Assembly: GCF_020742175.1 (NCBI RefSeq)
Contig: NZ_DYXM01000243.1
Span: 1-20,393, forward strand
Origin: Dietzia timorensis
GTDB taxonomy: Bacteria; Actinomycetota; Actinomycetes; Mycobacteriales; Mycobacteriaceae
Length of the DNA: 20,393 nt
Direction: 5' to 3'
Of this stretch, positions 14,774-20,393 are shown piece by piece. Below the pieces are notes generated by a model, which saw nothing but the letters and a program-made list of their open reading frames with translations, searched no databases and was not told the origin of the DNA. The stretch's first letter is position 1, and each line of letters starts with the position of its first letter. Made by a program: the position numbers and the translations under genes.

Positions 14774-15391
14774 TTACTCGGAGTCGCGCTTGCTTTCGAG
14801 CTCGTTGATCCGGTTCGCGGCCTTCCGGAGACGTTCCTTGCGGTCCTCGGCGACCGACTCCTTGATCTCGTCGTAAATTTCCTCATCCTCGTCGGTGTAC
14901 TTGAGGATCATCCGCGGCACCGACAGCGTGACGATGAGCGAGGGCCACACGACCCAGGCGTAGCTCCAGTCGAGCGCGAGCTGCATGATGAGGAACGCGA
15001 CGAGGGTGACGCCGATGATTATCCAGTCGAGCGATTCGACGAGCTCTCCCCGCTTGCGCAGCGATTCCAGCTCCGCCTCGTCCGAGGCGGGCTCGAGGTC
15101 CTTGCCGGGCGTGGTTTTGCCCTCGGGCGCCGGATTCTCGGGCGAGGCGGGCACGGCGATCTCGCGCTTGACCAACACTCCGCGAGAGACCTCGAGCGGA
15201 ACCCCGCCGGGGAGACCGGTGAACAGGTCGTCGAGCTCGCGGACCCGGCGCGCGTCGGCAGCGCGCCCCGACAGCTCCTCGAACTCGGACATGTCGATGC
15301 GCCCGGTCGCGTAATGCTCGCCGAGAGCGTTGAGCGCATGTAGGCGCTCGTCATCGCTCAGGCGCAGGTTCTCGCTGTCGTCGGCGGCCAT
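14774..15391 (-). CDS. DUF1707 (SHOCT-like) membrane protein
   Basis: A 205-residue protein from ATG 15391, with GGGGAG 11 bases upstream. The N-terminal 8-60 (NLRLSDDERLHALNALGEHY, ATGRIDMSEFEELSGRA) is a clear DUF1707 domain, common in actinobacteria and often fused to membrane segments. After an acidic, Pro-rich linker come two adjacent spans (about 121-163, with LDWIIIGVTLVAFLIMQLAL and WVVWPSLIVTLSVPRMIL) and a highly charged helical tail (DEDEEIYDEIKESV... to the end). Function is unknown; the family is thought to help place proteins at the membrane. It lies downstream of sodC on the same strand, with a perfect 16-bp inverted repeat in the gap that includes its ribosome binding site. 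Confidence 0.85.
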   Translation of the reverse strand: MAADDSENLRLSDDERLHALNALGEHYATGRIDMSEFEELSGRAADARRVRELDDLFTGLPGGVPLEVSRGVLVKREIAVPASPENPAPEGKTTPGKDLEPASDEAELESLRKRGELVESLDWIIIGVTLVAFLIMQLALDWSYAWVVWPSLIVTLSVPRMILKYTDEDEEIYDEIKESVAEDRKERLRKAANRINELESKRDSE

Positions 15392-15400
15392 TTCTGTCCC

Positions 15401-15461
15401 ACTCCCCGGGTCCGGCGTGCGTGTTGCAGTCCTCACCCAAGCCTAGCCGGACCCGGGGAGT
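15401..15461 (-). repeat. Perfect 16-bp inverted repeat between sodC and the DUF1707 gene
   Basis: ACTCCCCGGGTCCGGC (15401-15416) and GCCGGACCCGGGGAGT (15446-15461) are exact reverse complements with a 29-base loop. In the minus-strand RNA the downstream arm contains GGGGAG, the ribosome binding site of the DUF1707 gene. There is no U-tract, so it is not a standard terminator, although such a stem could still stop transcription. The loop carries TAGGCT (15445-15440), a TAnnnT -10 candidate that would start RNA inside the loop. Confidence 0.7.
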
Positions 15462-15465
15462 CCGA

Positions 15466-16146
15466 TTATGCGGCGTCGACGACCCCGCAGCCCACGCGGT
15501 CCCCGGCGTCGCCGGTCTTCAGCGAGTCCTCGTCGGGAGCGGGGGCATAGCGCTCGGGAATGTGCGCGAAGTTGTCCGCGCCCGCGTGTATCATCACCGC
15601 AGTGCCGCCGTCGGCGCTGAGATCCTCGGGCGTGAACCGGTCCGTCTGGAAGGACGTCTCGGCCTTCCCGTTCTCCATCACGAGCAGCGAAGGCATGTCC
15701 CCGGCGTGGTCGGGGTGATCGGCATCGTCGGGGTTGAGGTGCGATCCTGCCGAGTGGAAGGCGGCGTGCTCGCCGTCCTCGTCCGTGCCGTGTGGTTCGC
15801 ACTGCCCGGTGTCGTGGATGTGGAAGCCATAGAAGCCCGGGTCCAGGCCCTCGAGGGAGGCGGTCACCTCGGTGGCACCGTCGACCTCGGCGAACGAGAC
15901 CGTGCCCAATTCCTTGCCGGACTCGTCGAGCACTTTCGCGGTCGCGTCGGCATCGGCGTCCGCGCCGTCCTCGCCCGTCGCGCCCGCTTGTTCTGCGCTC
16001 GCGGTGGACTCGGCGCCGCCTGCGGAGGAGGTATCTCCGGCGTCATCCGAACCACATGCGGCGAGGCAGAGCAATGCGGCGGCGCCGATGCCGAGGGCGA
16101 GGCGGCCCGTGGCGTGTCGTCGATTTTCGTTGGCAATTGTGCGCAC
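15466..16146 (-). CDS. sodC: Cu/Zn superoxide dismutase, lipoprotein
   Basis: A 226-residue exported enzyme that converts superoxide to peroxide and oxygen outside the membrane. I start at GTG 16146 because AAGGAG lies 5 bases before it; an in-frame ATG at 16179 lacks this. The signal peptide ends in a lipobox LCLAAC with lipidated Cys31, then an Ala/Glu/Thr-rich linker. Catalytic motifs: FHIHDTGQCEPHG (copper His pair and disulfide Cys), GSHLNPDDADHPDHAGDMP (bridging His, two further His and Asp, the zinc set), IHAGADNFAHIPERY (copper His) and GDAGDRVGCGV (second disulfide Cys). The visible His/Asp set suggests zinc binding is kept, unlike the zinc-less M. tuberculosis SodC. It diverges from cycA across 159 bases. 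Confidence 0.93.
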   Translation of the reverse strand: MRTIANENRRHATGRLALGIGAAALLCLAACGSDDAGDTSSAGGAESTASAEQAGATGEDGADADADATAKVLDESGKELGTVSFAEVDGATEVTASLEGLDPGFYGFHIHDTGQCEPHGTDEDGEHAAFHSAGSHLNPDDADHPDHAGDMPSLLVMENGKAETSFQTDRFTPEDLSADGGTAVMIHAGADNFAHIPERYAPAPDEDSLKTGDAGDRVGCGVVDAA

Positions 16147-16247
16147 GTCGACTCCTTGAGATCGGGTGGTCGGGGCCATCGGTCCCTATCTCCAGCCCTA
16201 CACGACTCGCGCGCGGAGTAGAAGGGGGAGCGTGCGGGTAGGGGCAA

Positions 16248-16278
16248 TTGCGCAGGGAAATCAGGCCCGGCGTAGGGT
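16248..16278 (+). promoter_or_regulatory. Candidate cycA promoter
   Basis: TTGCGC (16248-16253) and TAGGGT (16273-16278) have a 19-base spacer, slightly long. A start near 16285 gives a short leader holding the AAGGAGG site (16295-16301) for GTG 16306. It also explains why the in-frame ATG at 16279, which would abut the -10 element, is not the start. Confidence 0.35.
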
Positions 16279-16305
16279 ATGCCCGTCCGCGATGAAGGAG
16301 GCAAT

Positions 16306-17790
16306 GTGGCAGCTGAGGTGGGACCGAATTCACCTGACGGGGACGTCGAGGAAGCGGGCGGGCCCGCTGCCGTGAGCGGACAGGAGCAGGAGTCGCGCGG
16401 CCTGTCGCGGCAGCTCGCCAACCGGCATATCCAGCTCATCGCCATCGGCGGCGCCATCGGGACCGGGCTGTTCATGGGCTCGGGCAAGACCATTTCGCTC
16501 GCCGGTCCTTCCGTGCTGTTCGTGTACATGATCATCGGCGGGATGCTGTTCTTCGTGATGCGCGCGATGGGCGAGCTGCTTCTGTCGAACACGAACTACC
16601 ATTCTTTCGCCGATTTCGCCGGCGACCTCCTCGGCCCGTGGGCCGGATTCTTCACCGGCTGGACGTACTGGTTCTGCTGGATCGTCACCGGCATCGCCGA
16701 TGTCATCGCCATCGCCGGATACACCACGTTTTGGTGGCCGGACCTGCCGTTGTGGATCCCCGCGCTGGCCACGGTTGCCGTGCTCATCGGGCTCAACCTC
16801 GTCACGGTCAAGGCATTCGGGGAGACCGAGTTCTGGTTCGCGATGGTGAAGATCGTCGCTATCGTCGCGCTCATCGTCGTCGGGTTGGTGATGGTGTTCT
16901 CGCACTTCTCCGCGCCGAACGGGGCGCAGGCGGAATTCGCGAACCTGTGGGACGACGGCGGCATGTTCCCCACCGGGTTCATGGGCTTCGTCGCCGGCTT
17001 CCAGATCGCCTCGTTCGCGTTCGTGGGTATCGAGCTCGTCGGCACCGCGGCAGCGGAGACCAAGGACCCGGAGAAGACCCTGCCCAAGGCGATCAACGCG
17101 ATTCCCGTGCGCGTCGCGCTGTTCTACGTCGTCGCGCTGCTCGTCATCCTCGCCGTGACGCCGTGGCGCGAGATCTCCCCTGACAATAGTCCCTTCGTCG
17201 CGATGTTCTCGCTCGCCGGGTTCGGGATCGCCGCTTCGGTGATCAACTTCGTCGTGCTCACCTCCGCCGCGTCCTCCGCGAACTCGGGAATCTACTCGAC
17301 CTCGCGGATGGTGTACGGGCTGTCGTGGCACAGCGACGCGCCCCCGTGGTTCGCGCGCCTGTCCTCGCGCCGCGTGCCCTCGAATGCGCTGTACCTGTCC
17401 GGCGTCTTCCTGCTTACCGGGGTGGTGATGGTGATGGTCGGCGACTCGATCATCGATGCGTTCACCATCGTCACCACCGTGTCCTCGCTGTGCTTCATGT
17501 TCGTGTGGACGATGATCCTCGCGAGCTACATGGCCTTTCGCCGCAAGTTCCCGGAACGGCATGCGGCCTCGAAGTTCAAGATGCCCGGCGGAATCGTGAT
17601 GTGCTGGGTCGTTATCGCGTTCTTCGCCTTCCTCATCTGGGCTCTCACACAGAAGGAAGACACCCTACAGGCGCTCCTCGTCACACCGATCTGGTTCGTG
17701 GTTCTCGCTATCGCGTGGCTTCTGTTGCGGCGCACTCCGGTACAGAAGTCGCGTATCAGCGCCTTCCGCGAGGGGCGAAGCGAGTTCTGA
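16306..17790 (+). CDS. cycA: CycA-type D-serine/D-alanine/glycine:proton symporter
   Basis: A 494-residue amino acid permease of the APC superfamily with twelve expected spans. The sequence is strikingly close to E. coli CycA: ANRHIQLIAIGGAIGTGLFM, GSGKTISLAGPSVLFVYMII, VMRAMGELLLSN, LLGPWAGFFTGWTYWFCWIV, FAFVGIELVGTAAAETKDPE and INFVVLTSAASSANSGIYST. The conserved GxGT substrate loop near residues 48-52 is present. CycA imports D-alanine, D-serine and glycine (and takes up D-cycloserine) across the cytoplasmic membrane. GTG 16306 has AAGGAGG just upstream; the first 35 or so residues are a polar, acidic extension. The N-terminal extension is not conserved. Its substrate within the AAT family is inferred by similarity only. 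Confidence 0.9.
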   Translation: MAAEVGPNSPDGDVEEAGGPAAVSGQEQESRGLSRQLANRHIQLIAIGGAIGTGLFMGSGKTISLAGPSVLFVYMIIGGMLFFVMRAMGELLLSNTNYHSFADFAGDLLGPWAGFFTGWTYWFCWIVTGIADVIAIAGYTTFWWPDLPLWIPALATVAVLIGLNLVTVKAFGETEFWFAMVKIVAIVALIVVGLVMVFSHFSAPNGAQAEFANLWDDGGMFPTGFMGFVAGFQIASFAFVGIELVGTAAAETKDPEKTLPKAINAIPVRVALFYVVALLVILAVTPWREISPDNSPFVAMFSLAGFGIAASVINFVVLTSAASSANSGIYSTSRMVYGLSWHSDAPPWFARLSSRRVPSNALYLSGVFLLTGVVMVMVGDSIIDAFTIVTTVSSLCFMFVWTMILASYMAFRRKFPERHAASKFKMPGGIVMCWVVIAFFAFLIWALTQKEDTLQALLVTPIWFVVLAIAWLLLRRTPVQKSRISAFREGRSEF

Positions 17791-17815
17791 TTCCCACGAC
17801 CGGCGGCGCCGTGGA

Positions 17816-18274
17816 ATGCTGGACGACATGGCAGAGCCGAACGAGCGAACGCGACGGCTGGAGGATCTCGTCCGGCTGCGGCGAGTTCGCGACCGGATCG
17901 ACCGGGAGTTCGCTTCGCCTCTCGACGTGGAGTCCCTCGCCCGCGGGGAGTACATGTCCGCTGGTCATCTGAGCCGGCAGTTCAAAGCCGCCTACGGCGA
18001 ATCGCCATACTCCTACGTGATGACTCGGCGTGTGGAACGGGCGATGAGCATGCTGCGCGGCGGCGACCGGAGCGTGACCGAGATCTGCTTCGCCGTAGGG
18101 TTCTCCTCGCTTGGCACCTTCAGCACGCGGTTCTCCGAGTTGGTCGGCGTCTCGCCGAGCGCCTACCGCGAGTTTGCGGCCTCAGGGGAGATCGGGACCC
18201 TCTCTCCGTGTGTCCTGCGCCGGGTCGACAGGCCGGTCAGGAATCGAGAAGCGCGTCCGCCGTCAGCGCCATAG
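17816..18274 (+). CDS. AraC-family regulator, DNA-binding domain only
   Basis: A 152-residue protein that is almost wholly the AraC/XylS double helix-turn-helix domain (about 18-118): FASPLDVESLARGEYMSAGH, LSRQFKAAYGESPYSYVMTR and VTEICFAVGFSSLGTFSTRF, then ELVGVSPSAYR. No ligand-binding domain is present, so any effector response must come otherwise, as in SoxS/MarA-like short members. Two starts are possible, ATG 17816 and ATG 17828 (MAEPNERTRR); neither has a good ribosome binding site. It begins 25 bases after cycA and its stop overlaps the -10 element of the following VOC gene, so the likely targets are its own downstream genes; this is inference. Confidence 0.88.
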   Translation: MLDDMAEPNERTRRLEDLVRLRRVRDRIDREFASPLDVESLARGEYMSAGHLSRQFKAAYGESPYSYVMTRRVERAMSMLRGGDRSVTEICFAVGFSSLGTFSTRFSELVGVSPSAYREFAASGEIGTLSPCVLRRVDRPVRNREARPPSAP

Positions 18275-18277
18275 TGT
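18272..18277 (+). promoter_or_regulatory. TAnnnT -10 element for a likely leaderless VOC transcript
   Basis: TAGTGT overlaps the AraC stop codon and ends 7 bases before ATG 18285, which has no Shine-Dalgarno sequence. A leaderless transcript starting at the ATG fits; no good -35 element is seen, which would suit an activator-dependent promoter. Confidence 0.45.
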
Positions 18278-18284
18278 GTGGTGC

Positions 18285-18698
18285 ATGAGCCTTTCCATTC
18301 ACCAAAGTTTCCTTCCCTTCACCGACGCCGAGGAGTCGCTGCGCTTCTATCGCGACGCGCTTGGCTTCGAGGTACGTCTGGACGTCGGCGAAGGCGCCAT
18401 GCGCTGGATCACCCTCGGCGCCCCCGGGCAACCCGACACCTCGGTCGTTCTCGAGCCGGCGGTGTCCGACCCGGGCGTCACCCAATCCGAGGCCGAGATG
18501 ATCGCAGAGATGATGGCCAAGGGAACCTACGCCGGCCTCAACCTCGCCTCGACCACACTCGATGCCGACTTCGACAAGATCGTGGCGGCGGGCGGCGAGG
18601 TCGTTCAGGAACCGACTGATCAGGTCTACGGCCTTCGCGATTGTGCCCTGCGCGATCCGGCGGGAAACCTCATCCGCATTCAGCAACTACAGAAGTAG
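18285..18698 (+). CDS. VOC-superfamily (glyoxalase/bleomycin-resistance-like) protein
   Basis: A 137-residue protein of the vicinal-oxygen-chelate fold with two beta-alpha-beta-beta-beta halves: MSLSIHQSFLPFTDAEESLRFYRDALGFEV, then MRWITLGAPGQPDTSVVLEP, and the second half KGTYAGLNLASTTLDADFDK through YGLRDCALRDPAGNLIRIQQ. Members bind metals or drugs or act as isomerases and dioxygenases; nothing here fixes a substrate. An AraC gene directly upstream and a DUF1801 gene 11 bases downstream form an arrangement often seen for these proteins in actinobacteria. It is likely the first gene of a run 18285-19626. Confidence 0.85.
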   Translation: MSLSIHQSFLPFTDAEESLRFYRDALGFEVRLDVGEGAMRWITLGAPGQPDTSVVLEPAVSDPGVTQSEAEMIAEMMAKGTYAGLNLASTTLDADFDKIVAAGGEVVQEPTDQVYGLRDCALRDPAGNLIRIQQLQK

Positions 18699-18709
18699 GG
18701 GAGACCGTC

Positions 18710-19144
18710 GTGGCGAAACAAGAAGGTACGGGTTTCAGCGAATTCGAGCTCGCGGCGATGAAAGAACGCGCTGCGGAGCTGCGCGCGGAGAAGGGCGGAA
18801 AGAAGAAGGCCGACAACCTCGCCTCGCTCCACGAGAAGATCGAGGAAATGCCGGACGAGGAGAAGACCATCGCCCTCGCGCTGCATCAAATCGTCGGCGA
18901 AGTCGCGCCGGACCTCGCTCCGCGCACCTGGTACGGGATGCCGGCCTACGACAAGGAAGGCAAGGTCCTGCTCTTCCTCCAGGGTGCGACGAAGTTCGAG
19001 ACGAGGTACACGACGCTAGGCTTCAATGACACGGCCGCGCTCGACGACGGCGAGATGTGGGCAACGTCCTTCGCGATTCCCGCACTCACCGATACGGTGC
19101 GCGAAAGGATCACCGACCTCGTCACACGCGCAGTCGGGAAGTAA
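18710..19144 (+). CDS. DUF1801 domain protein
   Basis: A 144-residue protein from GTG 18710, with GGGGAG (18698-18703) 6 bases upstream overlapping the VOC stop. After a Lys/Glu-rich helical N-terminus (1-45) comes a DUF1801 domain: ALHQIVGEVAPDLAPRTWYG, MPAYDKEGKVLLFLQGATKF, TRYTTLGFNDTAALDDGEMW and IPALTDTVRERITDLVTRAV. The fold resembles YdhG/frataxin-like proteins named iron chaperones in Bacillus, but no iron-binding role can be shown for this one. Spacing (11 bases to the VOC gene, 20 to the SRPBCC gene) indicates one transcript. Confidence 0.85.
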   Translation: MAKQEGTGFSEFELAAMKERAAELRAEKGGKKKADNLASLHEKIEEMPDEEKTIALALHQIVGEVAPDLAPRTWYGMPAYDKEGKVLLFLQGATKFETRYTTLGFNDTAALDDGEMWATSFAIPALTDTVRERITDLVTRAVGK

Positions 19145-19164
19145 AAGACCACAAGGGGTGGGGG

Positions 19165-19626
19165 ATGACGGAAGAGTCTCGGCACGGGACGGGGCGGATA
19201 GTTCGGGCAGACCGGAGGATTTCGGCGGCACCGGCGAAGGTTTTCGAGCTCATCGCCGATCCTGCTCGGCAGCCCGAGTGGGACGGCAACGACAATCTGG
19301 GCGAGGCTGCCGAAGGGCAGCGCGTCCGCGCCGTCGGCGACGTGTTCACCATGACGATCACCAAGGGCGTTGACCGCGACAACACCGTGGTCGAGTTCGC
19401 CGAGGGGGAGCTCATCGCGTGGCGGCCGAGCGTGCCCGGCGAGCCCGCACCCGGCCATCTATGGCGATGGGAGATCGCAGACCAAGGCGACGGGACCTGC
19501 GTCGTCACCCATACCTACGACTGGACCGACCTGACGGACACCGCACGCATGAAGTGGGCGGCGGCCACCACTCCGGAGTGGCTCGCAAGGTCCATCGAGC
19601 GGCTCGCGGCGCTGGCCGAAGGCTGA
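19165..19626 (+). CDS. SRPBCC-family (polyketide cyclase/START-like) protein
   Basis: A 153-residue protein of the START/Bet v 1-like fold, which forms a hydrophobic ligand cavity. The hallmarks are RRISAAPAKVFELIADPARQ with PEWDG, the central GDVFTMTITKG, LIAWRPSVPGEPAPGHLWRW, the strand GTCVVTHTYDWTDL and the long C-terminal helix ending SIERLAALAEG. The start at ATG 19165 follows a G-rich AAGGGGTGGGGG; the open frame upstream to 19057 lies inside the DUF1801 gene. Last gene of the VOC/DUF1801/SRPBCC run, converging with the PPOX gene across 19 bases. Ligand unknown. Confidence 0.85.
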   Translation: MTEESRHGTGRIVRADRRISAAPAKVFELIADPARQPEWDGNDNLGEAAEGQRVRAVGDVFTMTITKGVDRDNTVVEFAEGELIAWRPSVPGEPAPGHLWRWEIADQGDGTCVVTHTYDWTDLTDTARMKWAAATTPEWLARSIERLAALAEG

Positions 19627-19645
19627 AACGGCCAACTCGCGAGCA

Positions 19646-20047
19646 CTATTTCGCGGTCGCGCCCCAACCGTGGACCTTGTCGATCGAGATCCACACGTCG
19701 ACGCGCGGCTGGTCCCGCACCGGGTACGGGTTGCCCGTGTAGTGGCGCGAGATCTTGTCGATGCCTTCGAGCTCGGGGTCGTCGGCGATCTCCACGACGC
19801 GGCCCTGGATGGAGACGTGCGAGTACCAGTCCCCATCGGCGAGCACGGTGAGCGAGACGCGCGGATCGCGCTTGAGGTGCTGCAGGCGGACGCGGCTGCC
19901 GTCGAGGTTGAAGCGGATGCGGTCGCCTTCGAGGAGATACCACGTCGCCACCGTCACGGGCGTGCCGTCCTTGCGGAGCGTCGCCATCACCGAAGGATTC
20001 GGTTTGGCCAGGAATTCGAACTGCTGAGTCGAGGGTGTCTCGGCCAT
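19646..20047 (-). CDS. PPOX-class, probable F420-dependent oxidoreductase
   Basis: A 133-residue split-barrel flavin/deazaflavin-binding protein. The pattern is typical of the actinobacterial PPOX/F420 class: FLAKPNPSVMATLRKDGTPV, TVATWYLLEGDRIRFNLDG, SRVRLQHLKRDPRVSLTV and VSIQGRVVEI, ending with a conserved basic and aromatic tail (HYTGNPYPVRD). Such enzymes reduce diverse substrates with F420H2, or bind FMN or haem; cofactor choice is inferred. AAGGAG lies 7 bases before the ATG. The upstream gap (20048-20175) is shared with a divergent gene; TACGCT (minus, 20087-20082) could be its -10 element. Confidence 0.85.
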   Translation of the reverse strand: MAETPSTQQFEFLAKPNPSVMATLRKDGTPVTVATWYLLEGDRIRFNLDGSRVRLQHLKRDPRVSLTVLADGDWYSHVSIQGRVVEIADDPELEGIDKISRHYTGNPYPVRDQPRVDVWISIDKVHGWGATAK

Positions 20048-20163
20048 GGGATGTCTCCTTTTTCGGGGATCGGTGCCGCCCAGCGTACGCCGGGCGAATG
20101 CGGGTTCGTCGCGCGTTTACCTGCCTGACCCGGCAACTTTTCCCGCTCGTTTCCGGGGCTGGA

Positions 20164-20169
20164 TACGTT
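20164..20169 (+). promoter_or_regulatory. TAnnnT -10 element for a likely leaderless exported-protein gene
   Basis: TACGTT ends 6 bases before ATG 20176, and no Shine-Dalgarno sequence lies between. The expected transcription start falls at the A of the ATG. The -35 region is poor (TTCCCG). Confidence 0.5.
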
Positions 20170-20175
20170 AACGCC

Positions 20176-20393
20176 ATGGCGGCATCGACGTATTCCCGAA
20201 GATCATTTATGACGGCGGGCACCGCGGCTCTCGCCGTCGGCGCATTCGCGGCGGGAACAGGACGCGTCGCCGCGGCCCAGACCGGCTCCTCCGCCCGCGA
20301 TAACCTCGCCGCGCTCGACCTCGAGGTGATGACGGTGACCGACACCTCCATCGCCCTGAGCTGGACGACCTATGCGCTGGGCGGCGGCCCCAC
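20176..20393 (+). CDS. Tat-exported protein, N-terminal part (cut by window edge)
   Basis: The first 72 codons of a gene running off the right edge. MAASTYSRRSFMTAGTAALA is a twin-arginine signal (Arg8-Arg9), followed by a hydrophobic Ala/Gly core and a likely signal-peptidase site around VAAAQ, near residue 34. The mature start (LDLEVMTVTDTSIALSWTTY) resembles a fibronectin-III-like strand pair found at the N-terminus of exported metallophosphoesterases and PhoD-type phosphatases. That product name is only a guess because no catalytic motif is in the window; the exported location is well supported. Confidence 0.72.
   Translation, partial: MAASTYSRRSFMTAGTAALAVGAFAAGTGRVAAAQTGSSARDNLAALDLEVMTVTDTSIALSWTTYALGGGP

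Noticed and set aside
16330..17562. A 410-codon minus-strand open frame opposite cycA
   Set aside because: His/Asp/Arg-rich shadow of a membrane-protein gene; no homologous content.
17791..17815. Hairpin between cycA and the AraC gene (CCACG ... CGTGG)
   Set aside because: Short stem with no U-tract; too weak to call a terminator.

Overview
The window comes from a high-GC, mycolic-acid-type actinobacterium (order Mycobacteriales). The best evidence is the left end, which has the fabG4 / fadA2 / fadE5 fatty-acid locus in the orientation known from Mycobacterium tuberculosis (Rv0242c, Rv0243, Rv0244c). An F420-type PPOX oxidoreductase, a cydA-cydB-cydD-cydC operon and several TAnnnT-type leaderless starts agree with this. 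I cannot name the genus from sequence alone. There is no sign of phage, plasmid, transposon, CRISPR, tRNA or rRNA; it looks like ordinary chromosome.

Layout. (1) 1-6697, lipid locus: the N-terminal part of fabG4 (minus) diverges from fadA2 (plus) across a 213-bp region that holds a perfect TTACTC-GT-GAGTAA palindrome. fadA2 ends at a strong hairpin. A 774-residue membrane-anchored VanW-type cell-envelope protein follows (plus), and fadE5 (minus) converges on it; each of these two has its own terminator. (2) 6873-12817, respiratory operon on the minus strand: cydA, cydB, cydD and cydC overlap by 4, 4 and 14 bases. They encode cytochrome bd oxidase and the CydDC ABC exporter needed to assemble it. 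(3) 12818-14742, plus strand: a 435-bp regulatory gap, a hotdog/DUF4442-like thioesterase, an overlapping unknown protein, and a small antibiotic-biosynthesis-monooxygenase-fold protein. (4) 14774-16146, minus strand: lipoprotein Cu/Zn superoxide dismutase, then a DUF1707 membrane protein, separated by a perfect 16-bp inverted repeat that overlaps the second gene's ribosome binding site. (5) 16306-19626, plus strand: a CycA-type amino acid permease, a short AraC regulator, and a compact VOC / DUF1801 / SRPBCC gene run. (6) 19646-20393: a PPOX-family oxidoreductase (minus) and the start of a Tat-exported protein (plus) that runs off the window.

The most interesting observation is in CydD. Its nucleotide-binding domain keeps Walker A, Q-loop, Walker B and H-loop, but has only 38 residues between the Q-loop glutamine and the Walker B aspartate. 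The helical subdomain and the LSGGQ signature are therefore missing or degenerate, while its partner CydC has an intact LSGGQ but no Q-loop glutamine. That would make an asymmetric exporter with one competent ATP site. Second is the sodC/DUF1707 inverted repeat, which looks able to hide a ribosome binding site in read-through RNA while an internal promoter would free it. I see no clearly new multi-gene defence or metabolic system.
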